NCBI RefSeq assembly: GCF_021483235.1
Contig: NZ_JAKEEC010000003.1
Span: forward strand, 1 to 63,285
From: Arthrobacter alkaliphilus
Lineage (GTDB): Bacteria; Actinomycetota; Actinomycetes; Actinomycetales; Micrococcaceae
Direction: 5' to 3'
DNA: 63,285 nt
Positions 10,021 through 18,886 of this stretch are shown piece after piece; position 1 is the first letter of the stretch; each line of letters begins with the position of its first letter. The translations under genes were made by a program, and so were the position numbers. The notes below the pieces were generated by a model that was not told the origin of the DNA, did not search any database, and was given only the letters and a program-made list of their open reading frames with translations.

Positions 10021-11379
10021 GTGAGAAAAACACCGTTCGAACTGGCCGCTATAGCTACTGCGGCGGTGCCCGGCCTGACGCCGATGGCTGCCGCCTCCGC
10101 CCCGGATGATGCTGCCGATTTCGATTCGGCGCTTCTCCTGGACGCCGACGGCAAGCGCTGGCGTGTCCGTTCGCCGCGCCATCCGGAAGCCAGCGCCCGG
10201 CTGGAAACCGAATTCATGATTCTGCGGGCTTTCACGCCGGCCATCCGGGCGGAGCTGCCCTTCTTGATGCCCACTGTGGCCGGAACCGTTCGCCAAGGTG
10301 CGCTGAGCACCTTTGTCTACGCCCACCTGGCCGGGGCCACCCGCAGCATCGAAGAGTTGTCCACCTGCAGCGATGCCTTGGCCAAGGAGATCGGCACGGC
10401 GCTGGCCGCCGTCCACGACCTTCCCCAATCCCTCGTCAAGAACGCCGATCTTCCCAGCTATACGGCCAACGAATTCCGCCAGCGAAAGTTGAACGAACTG
10501 GACCAGGCCGCCACCACGGGCAAGATTCCGCCCTCCCTGCTCCGACGCTGGGAGCACGCGCTGGAAGACGTGGCCCTGTGGCGCTTCAACCCGTGCGTGG
10601 TCCACGGCGACCTCCATGAAGACAATCTGCTGGTCCACGGCGACAGCGTGTCGGCGGTGACAGGATGGACCGATTTGCGCGTCGGCGATCCTGCCGATGA
10701 CTTCGCTTGGCTCGTGGCGTCAAACGAACAGAAGTTTGTTGAATCCGTCCTCCGTCACTACACGGAAGCCAGACGGGATACCCCTGACAGCCATCTGCTG
10801 CGGCGCTCGGCACTTCTCGCTGAATTCGCCTTGGCCCAGTATCTTGTCAAGGCCTTGGCTGCCGGTCACAGCGAGATGACGACTGAAGCCGAGGCGATGC
10901 TCAAATCCCTCGCCGAGGACATCGAACAGCAGGAAGCGTTGCTGGCCGAGGAGGCCGAGGCCGCCGCTGCGGAGCGCGCCGCCGCTGCGGAGCGCGCCGC
11001 CGCGGAGAGGCTGGCGGCGCCGCCAGTTGTCATTGTTTCGGAAGCAAAAGCTCCGGCGGGCGGCCCAGCGAAGCCCACAGTGAGCGTCACAGCCATCCCG
11101 GAGCCTGCTCCCGACGACGTTCCCGAGCTTCGCCCCGAACCCGCCGCCACCACGGCCTCGGTCCCCGTCCAACGGCTGGAGCCCGAGGCCTCCACGGCCT
11201 CGGTCCCCGTCCAACGGCCGGAGCCCGATGCCTCGGCGGAAGCCGCCGGGAAGCCTGCAGATGCTTCAGTGACAGGGACCGCCTCGACGCCGGCGTCGGC
11301 CTCCGAAGCGGACGACACGTCGACGACGGCCCTCCCGGTAGTGGAGAGCGCGCCGCTCCAGGACGCCAAGGACCGTTAG
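10021..11379 (+). CDS. APH/macrolide phosphotransferase-family kinase-like protein
   Basis: A 452-residue protein. Residues 1-290 form an aminoglycoside/macrolide phosphotransferase fold with the catalytic loop VVHGDLHEDNLLVHGD (Asp and Asn present). The downstream metal-binding motif, usually a variant of IDW, reads AVTGWTDLRVGDPADDFAW, so the expected Asp is Gly; activity may be altered. After the fold comes a coiled Ala/Glu-rich segment (about 300-340, repeated AAAERA units) and a Pro/Ala/Thr-rich tail with a 14-residue duplication (TASVPVQR-type), probably disordered. GTG 10021 is chosen because of the TACCGT box six bases upstream. The substrate is unknown; drug resistance should not be assumed. 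It converges with adnB across a 17-bp tandem repeat. Confidence 0.8.
   Translation: MRKTPFELAAIATAAVPGLTPMAAASAPDDAADFDSALLLDADGKRWRVRSPRHPEASARLETEFMILRAFTPAIRAELPFLMPTVAGTVRQGALSTFVYAHLAGATRSIEELSTCSDALAKEIGTALAAVHDLPQSLVKNADLPSYTANEFRQRKLNELDQAATTGKIPPSLLRRWEHALEDVALWRFNPCVVHGDLHEDNLLVHGDSVSAVTGWTDLRVGDPADDFAWLVASNEQKFVESVLRHYTEARRDTPDSHLLRRSALLAEFALAQYLVKALAAGHSEMTTEAEAMLKSLAEDIEQQEALLAEEAEAAAAERAAAAERAAAERLAAPPVVIVSEAKAPAGGPAKPTVSVTAIPEPAPDDVPELRPEPAATTASVPVQRLEPEASTASVPVQRPEPDASAEAAGKPADASVTGTASTPASASEADDTSTTALPVVESAPLQDAKDR
11152..11235 (+). repeat. 42-bp direct duplication inside the APH-like gene tail
   Basis: Two in-frame 42-bp copies (11152-11193 and 11194-11235) begin ACGGCCTCGGTCCCCGTCC and differ at a few positions. 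They encode consecutive TASVPVQR-x-EPxAS segments. Upstream, 10966-11010 holds a second, shorter expansion encoding AAAERA units. Both lengthen the low-complexity tail without breaking the frame. Confidence 0.8.
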
Positions 11380-11403
11380 TGCCTCCCCGGGCAGGCTGCC
11401 CGG

Positions 11404-11488
11404 GTTTCGGTAGCCTAGCGGTTTCGGTTGCCTAGCGGTTTCGGTTGCCTAGCGGTTTCGGTTGCCTAGCCGTTTCGGGTGCTCAGCG
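11404..11488. repeat. Five tandem copies of a 17-bp repeat spanning the adnB stop
   Basis: Unit GTTTCGGTTGCCTAGCG occurs at 11404, 11421, 11438, 11455 and 11472. The middle copies are identical or nearly so and the end copies carry one to four changes. Copies 4-5 include the last codons and the stop (CTA at 11466-11468, TAG on the minus strand) of adnB. The array fills most of the 86-bp gap between the converging APH-like gene and adnB, and looks like slippage expansion of the adnB 3' end. Confidence 0.9.
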
Positions 11489-14400
11489 CGGAGGCGATGA
11501 TGTTCTCCAGTTCCTCTGCGGTGTCCAAGTCGTGGGGCCTCACCACCGAGTCGTCGGCAACGTAGTAGAACACGGCGCTGACGTACTCCAACGGCACACC
11601 TTTGAGCCGCGCCCATGCCAGCCGGTAGACGGCAAGTTGCACGGCACGGGTCTTCAGTTGCCTTCCGGCCGGCCGCTTGCCCGTCTTCCAGTCCACCAGT
11701 TCCCATGTCCCGTCCGCGCCGCGGAAAACGGCGTCAATCCGTCCGCGCACCACAACGTCGCCGATCCTTGTTTCCACAGGAACCTCGACGAAGGCCGGTG
11801 ACCGGTGTGCCCATTCTGAGTTACGGAACGTCGCCACCATTTCGTCCAGTCCATACGCTTCGTCGATGTGGGAATCAGAGCCGGGCGCTTCGTCGAGGTC
11901 CAGCATGCCGGTGGTTCCGTAGTATTCCTCTACCCAGGAATGGAAAGCGGTGCCTTTGCGCGCCGAAATCCCGGGTTGCCGGGGCACCGGGCGCCTGAGC
12001 TGGGCCAGGACCGCTTGGGGATCGTCTCCCAGGTCGACGAACATGGATGCTGAGATGTGTCCGGGCAAATGGACGTCCTGGACCGGTTTCCGCTTCAACT
12101 GCCGTTCCAGCAACAGCTCGGCTTCGGCGGCCCAGCCGGCGGACGCCCCACGGAGGAATGCCGGAGGGGCATCACTGACCAGGGGCGAATCCGGCCGCAG
12201 TCCTTCGATCGAGTCCCTGACCCGGGTTGCCGCCGCCTCCATGGCCGCCCGCCGCCCGGGTACCAAGCGGAGCCGCTCCCCCGTGCGGGGGTCACTCGGG
12301 CCCTCAAGCGGATCATAGGGGAAGACGGCCACCTCCATGCCTACGGTCAAGGGACTCTCCGTAGGCAGGGCGTCTTCGCTCAGGGACTGCGGGTGAATTG
12401 CGGCCGATGCGGCGCCGTCGCGGCCTCCTGCGTCACCTGCGAGGCAGGCCAGCTCGGCCAGGAAGGGGGACGTCTCGGCAATTCCTGCGCGGGAGCCATT
12501 CCACGCGGCGCTCGATGCCCAGAGGAGGAACTTGGCGCGGGTGTAGGCGACGTAGGCGAGTCGCCGTTCTTCGGCCTCGCCGTGGTGCTGTACTTCCGAT
12601 TTGAAGTCCTTTTCAGCATCCAGCCAGCCCTTCTGGTCGGGCTGGTCGAGATCCCATTGCGGGAGGTCCGCCCTGTCGCCGCGCAGGGGCCACGGCAGGG
12701 CTGCGGCACCGCTGGTCCACCGCGAGTCCCGGTTGCTCGGGAAAGCCCCGGCGTTGAGGCCGGGGACGAAGACAACATCCCATTCCAAGCCTTTGGAGGC
12801 GTGGACTGTCAGCAACTGCACGGCCTCGTGGTTCACCTCGGCGTCGGCCATGTCCAGTCCGCCTTCCTCGGATGCGGCCGCTTCAAGCCACCCCAGGAAA
12901 GCCAGGAGGTCCACGCGCTGCGAGGTCTGCAGGAAACCCGCAGCGGCGTCATGGAACGCATCCAGGTTCCGGCGGGCCTGGTGGATGCTCGTCCCTGGCT
13001 TGGCGGCGACCTCGATGTCCAGCAGCATGGCACGTTCCACCTCGCCGATCAGCGTGCTCAGATCGTCTCCGATGAATCCCCGCAGGTTCCGGAGCTCCGC
13101 AGACAGCCGGCTGAGACGGTCCAAAGCCGCCGGGCTGAGCGAGCGTCCGTGGCCGGAAGTCCACCCCGGGCGCGGCAGGAAGTCCAGCGCCTCCACAAGG
13201 CTGGCCGCATCGGTAATGTCGCTCTCAACGACCGTCTCCATCGGGCTTTCATCCGCCCTCAACGGATCTTCCGCGACGCCGTCTCCCGGACCGCCGTTGG
13301 ACCGGCGCCTGGCCAGAAACTGGGACCAGTCGCGGAATGCCATCAGATCCGCAGTTCCGATCCGCCACCGGGCGCCCGCCAGCAAACGCATCAAGGCGTC
13401 GGAACGGCCGGGATCGGCCAGGACACGGAGCGCAGCCACGAGATCCACGACTTCCGGAGTATCGAGGAGCCCGCCGAGGCCGACAATTTCGTACGGGATA
13501 CCTTGGGCTTCGAATTCGCGGCGCAAGCACTCCATCTGTGCCCGACGGCGGCAAAGCACCGCCATGGTGGGGGAAACGGGGGTACCGTCGGCCTCGGTTT
13601 CAAAGACTGTGCGGCGGTAGCGGCGGACGTCCCCGGCAATCGCCGCGGCTTCGTCTTGATCGGTGGCAAACCGTCCGAGAACAACGGTGCCGTCCACGGC
13701 TGCCGGGCTCGGTTGCAGCGGAGGCACTGCAACGGCGCTGTCTCCGGCAGCCGAGCCCGGGGCTCCCTCATTCGCGGCCGCCTTGTTCAGAGGGGTGGAA
13801 ATGACATTGGCGGCAGCCAGGATGTTGCGCCCGTTCCGCCAGGCAGTGGTCAGATACGAGGTGGGCGCCGTGGCAAGGGATGCCGTTCCAGAGCTGTCTT
13901 CCACCCGGACGGGAAATTCCTGGACAAAGTGGAACAGCTGGCCTGCCGAGGCACCGCGGAAGCCATAAATGGATTGGTTGGGATCCCCCACCGCCGTCAC
14001 GGCGTGCCCTCCCCCGAACAGTCGGGAGAACAGGACCAGTTGCGCGTGTGAGGTGTCTTGGAATTCATCCAGCAACACCACCTTGTAGCGGGCCCGCTCG
14101 GTGGCCGCCGCCAAGGGAATGTCCTGCGCGATCTTCGCAGCGAGCGCCACGAGGTCGCCGAAGTCGAGGACTCCGCGGTTTCTCTTGGCCTCTTGGTAGC
14201 GTCCCACCATGTCCGCGACGCTGGCCCTGGTCCGCAGCATGGCGCCGAGATCGCCGGCAGCTTGGCTTGGGTTCTTTTTCGCGGCAGACATGTAGGGCAA
14301 TTGCGCGAATTCAGATACCCGGTCCATGAGCCAGCCCTGAACCTCGGCGGGTTCGCGCAAGTGCTCGGCGCACTCGCCGGCCAACTGCATCACAGCGTTG

Positions 14401-14990
14401 ACCAAGGTGGACTTGGCGGCGGTGAAGTGCTCAAAGTCGCCGTCGTACGCTTCGACCACTTCGCTCGCGAGCTGCCAGGCCTGGGCGCCCCCCAGCAGCA
14501 CGACGTCGCGCTCGATCCCCAGGCGCAGGCCGTAGTCGGACACGATCCCGCTGGCGTAGGAGTGGTAGGTGGACACCTTGGGTTCAAGCTCATCGGAGCC
14601 TGCAACCCCTTCAGGGAAGCCGTACTGTCCGTTGTCCGAGGACGCAATCCGCTGCAGGGTGGCCAGCTTGGCCCGGATACGGCTGGCCAGCTCCCCCGCA
14701 GCCTTGCGGGTGAAGGTGACGCCAAGGACCTCTTCGGGGCGAACCCACCCGTTCGCGACGAGCCACACGACGCGGTCCGCCATGGTTGCGGTTTTCCCTG
14801 ATCCGGCGCCGGCGATGACCAGCCGCGGAGTAAGCGGCGACGCAATAATGGCGGCTTGCTCTTCTGTCGGACGGTTCCGTTCGCCAAGGATTTGGGCCAA
14901 TTCGCCAGGCGAAAATCGCGGTTCCGGCAGTGCCCGGACGCCTTCTGCGGCGTCGCCCGGCTCGATTCCGACGAGTGTCTGGACGGTCAT
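11466..14990 (-). CDS. adnB: AdnB subunit of the AdnAB helicase-nuclease
   Basis: An 1174-residue protein combining a UvrD/RecB-like superfamily 1 motor with a C-terminal RecB-family nuclease. Walker A is GAGSGKTATM (about residues 60-69), Walker B VVLLDEFQDTSHAQLVLF, motif III GDPNQSIYGFRGAS, and VQLLTVHASKGLEWD and RRLAYVAYTRAK follow. The nuclease centre lies near residues 1090-1130: RGRIDAVFRGADG, then VDWKTGKR and QLAVYRLAW give the D-(D)-K-Q set. With AdnA it resects double-strand breaks for homologous recombination. Its ATG overlaps the adnA stop by 4 bp (ATGA). Both the motor and nuclease motifs look intact. The 3' end lies in a 17-bp tandem repeat. Confidence 0.93.
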   Translation of the reverse strand: MTVQTLVGIEPGDAAEGVRALPEPRFSPGELAQILGERNRPTEEQAAIIASPLTPRLVIAGAGSGKTATMADRVVWLVANGWVRPEEVLGVTFTRKAAGELASRIRAKLATLQRIASSDNGQYGFPEGVAGSDELEPKVSTYHSYASGIVSDYGLRLGIERDVVLLGGAQAWQLASEVVEAYDGDFEHFTAAKSTLVNAVMQLAGECAEHLREPAEVQGWLMDRVSEFAQLPYMSAAKKNPSQAAGDLGAMLRTRASVADMVGRYQEAKRNRGVLDFGDLVALAAKIAQDIPLAAATERARYKVVLLDEFQDTSHAQLVLFSRLFGGGHAVTAVGDPNQSIYGFRGASAGQLFHFVQEFPVRVEDSSGTASLATAPTSYLTTAWRNGRNILAAANVISTPLNKAAANEGAPGSAAGDSAVAVPPLQPSPAAVDGTVVLGRFATDQDEAAAIAGDVRRYRRTVFETEADGTPVSPTMAVLCRRRAQMECLRREFEAQGIPYEIVGLGGLLDTPEVVDLVAALRVLADPGRSDALMRLLAGARWRIGTADLMAFRDWSQFLARRRSNGGPGDGVAEDPLRADESPMETVVESDITDAASLVEALDFLPRPGWTSGHGRSLSPAALDRLSRLSAELRNLRGFIGDDLSTLIGEVERAMLLDIEVAAKPGTSIHQARRNLDAFHDAAAGFLQTSQRVDLLAFLGWLEAAASEEGGLDMADAEVNHEAVQLLTVHASKGLEWDVVFVPGLNAGAFPSNRDSRWTSGAAALPWPLRGDRADLPQWDLDQPDQKGWLDAEKDFKSEVQHHGEAEERRLAYVAYTRAKFLLWASSAAWNGSRAGIAETSPFLAELACLAGDAGGRDGAASAAIHPQSLSEDALPTESPLTVGMEVAVFPYDPLEGPSDPRTGERLRLVPGRRAAMEAAATRVRDSIEGLRPDSPLVSDAPPAFLRGASAGWAAEAELLLERQLKRKPVQDVHLPGHISASMFVDLGDDPQAVLAQLRRPVPRQPGISARKGTAFHSWVEEYYGTTGMLDLDEAPGSDSHIDEAYGLDEMVATFRNSEWAHRSPAFVEVPVETRIGDVVVRGRIDAVFRGADGTWELVDWKTGKRPAGRQLKTRAVQLAVYRLAWARLKGVPLEYVSAVFYYVADDSVVRPHDLDTAEELENIIASALSTRNG

Positions 14991-17900
14991 TCAGTGACCT
15001 GCTTTCCCCTGGCGCACAACGGGCAAATATCGGGCAGCCGGCAGCCGTGGCCTCCATGGCTGCCTTTCGAGGGATCGTGCCGTGCTTCGAAGCTTGCTCC
15101 GGCCATCAGCACGGAGGCCTCGCTGACGAGGTCCTGCGCCCAGTTGTCTCCCGGATCCAAGGGCTCCTGCACCTGGACCACGGGGGTCTTCGTCTTGGTT
15201 CCCAACTGGGCCAGGACGGCACCGCCGGGAATACGCCCCGGGCCGGGCAAGTCTTCGAATGCCCCGTGCAGCACCGCAGCCTGATAGGCGCCGAGCTGGG
15301 GGTGCGTGGCGAGTTCGGCCTTGCCGGGCTGGCGTTTGCCCGTCTTGAGGTCAACGATCACCAGCCTGCCCTCGGTGTCTATTTCCAAACGATCCACTTG
15401 GCCTCGGAGCACAGCGTTCCGGCCGGTGTCGGGGTCCTCGGTGGCGTGGCCCAGGAGCACCTCAGGCAATGAAACCTCGAAATCCGCTTCGACCGCGGCG
15501 AGGCTTCGGCCTTCGCTCCGCATGACAAGGACGTATTGTGCAAGTTTCCGGACCATCTGCTCGGCCCGTTGGAAGTCCAGCCTGCCTTCCCAGTTGTCTT
15601 TCATGCCCAGCGTCGGCCAGCGACGGACGAGCTCCGCGACATATTCGGAGCCGGAAGCTTCCGGCAGTTCCTGGGCAATCGCGTGGACCAAGGTGCCCAG
15701 GCTGCGGGCAAAGTCGGTAGCGGCTTCGCCACCGGCCGCCTGGACGAACCAGTCCAGCGGCGATTTGTGCACGGTTTCGACCTTCGAAGGAGAAACGAAC
15801 ACCGTGCCGCCCGCCGGCACTACCGGGGCCGCGCTGCTAAGCGGCGCCAGTCCCCACCAGGAATCCGGATGCGCGCCCGGCACCGCGGGCTCCGCGGTGG
15901 CGAGGTGGGCGAGCACACGCGCAGCTTCCGCGGCCTCCTCCGCTACGCCGGGACGGCCAAGCGCCGCATCGTCCGGCTGGACGCGCTGCCGCAGCTCAGC
16001 CACCAAGGCACGAAGTGTCATAGGGCGGCCGACCGGCGTGTACTCACGCTGGTACTGCCCCGGCTCCAGAGGTGCCACATAGTCGAGAAAGGCCGACTGC
16101 TGCTCGTCTTCCGAAGACACCGCCGTGCAGATGAGCACTTCCCGGGCACGAGAAACGGCCGTGGAGAAGCTGCGCAGTTCGTCGTAGCGGATGTCCCGGA
16201 GCCTGCTGAGCGGCCCGCGCTGCAAGGCATGCTCCACTCCATGTTCCACTGCGTCGGCAAATAGGGTACTCCCGAGGAGTTCACCCCGGAGCCTGGTATT
16301 GGGCCAGACACCTTCCTGCAGTCCTGCCACGATGACCACGGCCCACTCCCGCCCGGCCGCACTGGCAGGCGTCATGAGCTCCACGGCGTCCTCCACCTGG
16401 GCCCTGGCGGCAAGGGTGTCCATGGGAAGTTCCTGGCTGAGCAGGTACTCGAGGAACTGTTCGGGACCGGAGCCTGGGAGCTGGTCGACAAAGCGTTCAG
16501 CGGTGTGGAACAGGGCCATCATGGCATCGAGGTCCCGGTCCGCGCGCGCGCCGGCCGCTCCGCCGTCGAGCGCCATTTCAGTCCAGCGTGAAGCCAGCCC
16601 GGTGGCTTGCCACAACGCCCACAGCACGGTCTCCGCGTTGGCTCCGGGTTCGGCGGCAGCCGAACGTCCTGCCGCGATCATGCGGGCCAAGCGCCGGGCC
16701 GAGCTCCCCTCGATGCCGAGAGAGCCCAGCGCTCCCGGCTCCAGCAACGCTTCGACGAGCAACGCGTCGCTGGACCGTCCGCCTCCGCCCAGCAGCTCCT
16801 CCCTGCGCAGGGACTGCCGCAGGCGGCGCAACTCGATGGCGGTGGCCCCGCCGATCCTCGAAGTGAGAAGGGAGACGGCAGACTCCGGCGTCAGTTTGGC
16901 AGCATCCAGCACCACGCCGTAGACCTCGAGGAGGGGACGGACAGCCACTTCGTCACGGACAGCGGAATCAGCGACGGGGACACGGACCGGTATTCCCTGA
17001 CCGCTCAGGTAGCGCTGAAGTTGAGCCAATTGCCCACCGTTGCGGACAATCACGGCGATGTCGCCGAACTCGCGGTTCTCACGCAGCTGGGCTTCGAGGA
17101 TGCGCTGTGCAACGTAGCGCAATTCGTGGACCGTGGACGGAAGGACGTGGGCTTCCACCCGGCCCGCGGCCTGCCCTCCCCCGGAACGGGCCCCTTCGGC
17201 CTTTGTGGGAAGCGGGTCCAGGCGCCGGGCCAGTTGGCCCCCCGCACGCTGCGAAATGCGCGCCGCCACGCCGGTCCACGCTTTCGCGACACTCGGGAGG
17301 TGGCGGTGAGTGTGCCACAGGGGAAGCTCCCGCACGGTGCCTTCAAGACCTCCAAGGAGCCGCGGCAGTTCGGCGACGAGGTCCGGACGGGCGCCGCGGA
17401 ACCCCTGGACCACGGTGTCCGGGGAGGACGCCACCAAAACGTCCTTTCCTTCGGCGATGTCCGCGAGCAGTTCAAACACAGCGGGATTTGCCTCTTGGAC
17501 GTCGTCCACCAGGATCAACTGAAGCCGTTCGCGCTCTGCCGCCAGGAATCCGGGCGAGTCCTGGAAGATCTGGCGTGCGGCGGTGATGATTCCGGCCGGA
17601 TCAAAGGCTTCCGGCATCCGCAGGTCCAGGACATCCCGGTACTCCGAATAGAGGTCCGCGGCGGCGATCCAGTCCGGCCTGCCGCACTCGTAGGCGAGGG
17701 ACGTGAGATCTTCCGCCGTCCGGCCGGATTCGATGATCCGGTCGAAAAGCTGCCGGATCTCCTGCCGGAACCCGCGCGTGGGCAGCGCGGCGGACAAGTC
17801 CTGCGGCCAAGGTAGTTCAAAACCCGGCCGGGCGTGCCCCTCCAGCAGTTCCTTTATGATGAGGTCCTGTTCGGGCCCCGAGAGCAACTTGGGCGGCCGC

Positions 17901-18385
17901 TGCAGCGGCAGCGCACCCTCGGCTTTGGCCCGCCGGATCAGATCGAAAGCGTATGACGCCCAGGTGCGCGCCGGCGTCGTGCTCAAGCTGCGGTCCAAGC
18001 GCCCGGTGAAGGTGTCACGCAACGCCGACGCCGCATGCCGGCCGGGTGCGAGAATCAGGATCCGTTCCGGATCCAGGCCGTCGCGCTGGACACGCCGGAC
18101 GGCGGTTTCCACCAGGACGGTGGACTTTCCAGTGCCCGGCGCCCCCGGCACCAGCACCGGCCCGGAGCCGTGCGGGAGCCCGACGACGGCGGCCTGGTCG
18201 GCGGACAACTCCGGCGCCGCGTAGTGGACCTCGCGCGGGGGAAGCAGGCGCAAGCGGGCAGACGCGTGCGGCGGCTGTGCTTGCCGCGAATGTGCCTGCC
18301 CGGATTGTGGCTGGCGTGCCGGCGGCGTTGCTTCCTGGGGCGTTGCTTCCTGGGGCGTTGCTTGAGGTGGCGGTGTTGGACTCAC
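14987..18385 (-). CDS. adnA: AdnA subunit of the AdnAB helicase-nuclease
   Basis: An 1132-residue partner of AdnB. Walker A is GAPGTGKSTVL (about residues 81-91). The Walker B region reads LILVDDVQEANPAVF, so the canonical DExQD is degenerate. The C-terminal nuclease shows LRGQVDRLEIDTEGRLVIVD and LKTGKRQ, followed by HPQLGAYQ. Three Cys in CRLPDICPLC at the end resemble the AddB-type Fe-S ligands, but the expected first Cys in the CPLxW motif is Ser here (KSPLDWF). The first 40 residues are a Gln/Ala/Thr/Pro-rich extension with QEATP repeats. The start is GTG 18383-18385, overlapping the upstream alkyltransferase-like gene (GTGA). Operon order is ATL-adnA-adnB. Confidence 0.92.
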   Translation of the reverse strand: MSPTPPPQATPQEATPQEATPPARQPQSGQAHSRQAQPPHASARLRLLPPREVHYAAPELSADQAAVVGLPHGSGPVLVPGAPGTGKSTVLVETAVRRVQRDGLDPERILILAPGRHAASALRDTFTGRLDRSLSTTPARTWASYAFDLIRRAKAEGALPLQRPPKLLSGPEQDLIIKELLEGHARPGFELPWPQDLSAALPTRGFRQEIRQLFDRIIESGRTAEDLTSLAYECGRPDWIAAADLYSEYRDVLDLRMPEAFDPAGIITAARQIFQDSPGFLAAERERLQLILVDDVQEANPAVFELLADIAEGKDVLVASSPDTVVQGFRGARPDLVAELPRLLGGLEGTVRELPLWHTHRHLPSVAKAWTGVAARISQRAGGQLARRLDPLPTKAEGARSGGGQAAGRVEAHVLPSTVHELRYVAQRILEAQLRENREFGDIAVIVRNGGQLAQLQRYLSGQGIPVRVPVADSAVRDEVAVRPLLEVYGVVLDAAKLTPESAVSLLTSRIGGATAIELRRLRQSLRREELLGGGGRSSDALLVEALLEPGALGSLGIEGSSARRLARMIAAGRSAAAEPGANAETVLWALWQATGLASRWTEMALDGGAAGARADRDLDAMMALFHTAERFVDQLPGSGPEQFLEYLLSQELPMDTLAARAQVEDAVELMTPASAAGREWAVVIVAGLQEGVWPNTRLRGELLGSTLFADAVEHGVEHALQRGPLSRLRDIRYDELRSFSTAVSRAREVLICTAVSSEDEQQSAFLDYVAPLEPGQYQREYTPVGRPMTLRALVAELRQRVQPDDAALGRPGVAEEAAEAARVLAHLATAEPAVPGAHPDSWWGLAPLSSAAPVVPAGGTVFVSPSKVETVHKSPLDWFVQAAGGEAATDFARSLGTLVHAIAQELPEASGSEYVAELVRRWPTLGMKDNWEGRLDFQRAEQMVRKLAQYVLVMRSEGRSLAAVEADFEVSLPEVLLGHATEDPDTGRNAVLRGQVDRLEIDTEGRLVIVDLKTGKRQPGKAELATHPQLGAYQAAVLHGAFEDLPGPGRIPGGAVLAQLGTKTKTPVVQVQEPLDPGDNWAQDLVSEASVLMAGASFEARHDPSKGSHGGHGCRLPDICPLCARGKQVTE

Positions 18386-18798
18386 ACGGTCATTTCATCA
18401 TCGGGTACCGACAATTTATGGAGCTGACGCTCGAGTTGCTCGGAGATCGCGTCGATGCTGTCAAACTCACGCTCGGTCGGAGCCCACCGGGCCAGGGCCA
18501 AGTCAACCCGCCAGCGCCCTTCTCCGGTCCGCAGATACTCAGCAAAGGCGCCGAGAAGCGGCGTTCCCTCGTCCAAGTAGTGGCGCAGCGCTTCCGCCTC
18601 AAGGCCCGGGGGCGCCTCACCGCTTGCGCGCAGTACCCGCCACCAAGCCACGGCGCTCCCGTGGTGGCTCATGACCGATCCGACCTGGCGGGGACCGCCC
18701 GAGCCCAGAAGCTCCGCAACATCTCCGTAGGACACAGCAACTCCCGGCGGCATGAGGTCGACGACGGCCAGGACCGCAGTGACAAACTCCATCCGCAT
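18382..18798 (-). CDS. Alkyltransferase-like protein (MGMT family without the active Cys)
   Basis: A 138-residue protein with the DNA-binding domain of O6-alkylguanine-DNA alkyltransferases: MPPGVAVSYGDVAELLG, then GGPRQVGSVM and the active-site region VAWWRVLRASG. In true MGMT this reads PCHRV; here Trp replaces the alkyl-accepting Cys, which defines the ATL class. ATLs bind alkylated guanine, flip it out and recruit nucleotide excision repair rather than repairing it themselves. Starts at ATG 18798, six bases after a TAGGCT box. It is the first gene of the adnA-adnB operon; mycobacterial Rv3204 is the likely counterpart in the same neighbourhood. Confidence 0.88.
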   Translation of the reverse strand: MRMEFVTAVLAVVDLMPPGVAVSYGDVAELLGSGGPRQVGSVMSHHGSAVAWWRVLRASGEAPPGLEAEALRHYLDEGTPLLGAFAEYLRTGEGRWRVDLALARWAPTEREFDSIDAISEQLERQLHKLSVPDDEMTV

Positions 18799-18804
18799 GC
18801 CACC

Positions 18805-18810
18805 AGCCTA
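18805..18810 (-). promoter_or_regulatory. -10 box, leaderless type, for the ATL-adnAB operon
   Basis: The minus strand reads TAGGCT, GGTGGC, ATG. The box lies back to back with a similar box for the divergent exonuclease gene 65 bp away. Confidence 0.5.
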
Positions 18811-18874
18811 ACGGCATCGGCCGCCGGATCGGCGCGGAAGGAGTGTCGCTCCGGTTCTTGTCGGAGGGCGCCGG

Positions 18875-18880
18875 TAGCGT
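18875..18880 (+). promoter_or_regulatory. -10 box, leaderless type, for the DnaQ-like gene
   Basis: TAGCGT is followed by TGACGC and then ATG at 18887, with no Shine-Dalgarno in between. Confidence 0.5.
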
Positions 18881-18886
18881 TGACGC

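Noticed and set aside
10021..11379. Antibiotic resistance gene
   Set aside because: The APH fold alone does not show drug specificity, the metal motif is altered, and the context is core chromosome.
12057..14051. 664-codon plus-strand frame opposite adnB
   Set aside because: It is the antisense of a gene with intact helicase and nuclease motifs; its composition is atypical for a protein and it has no family match that I recognise.
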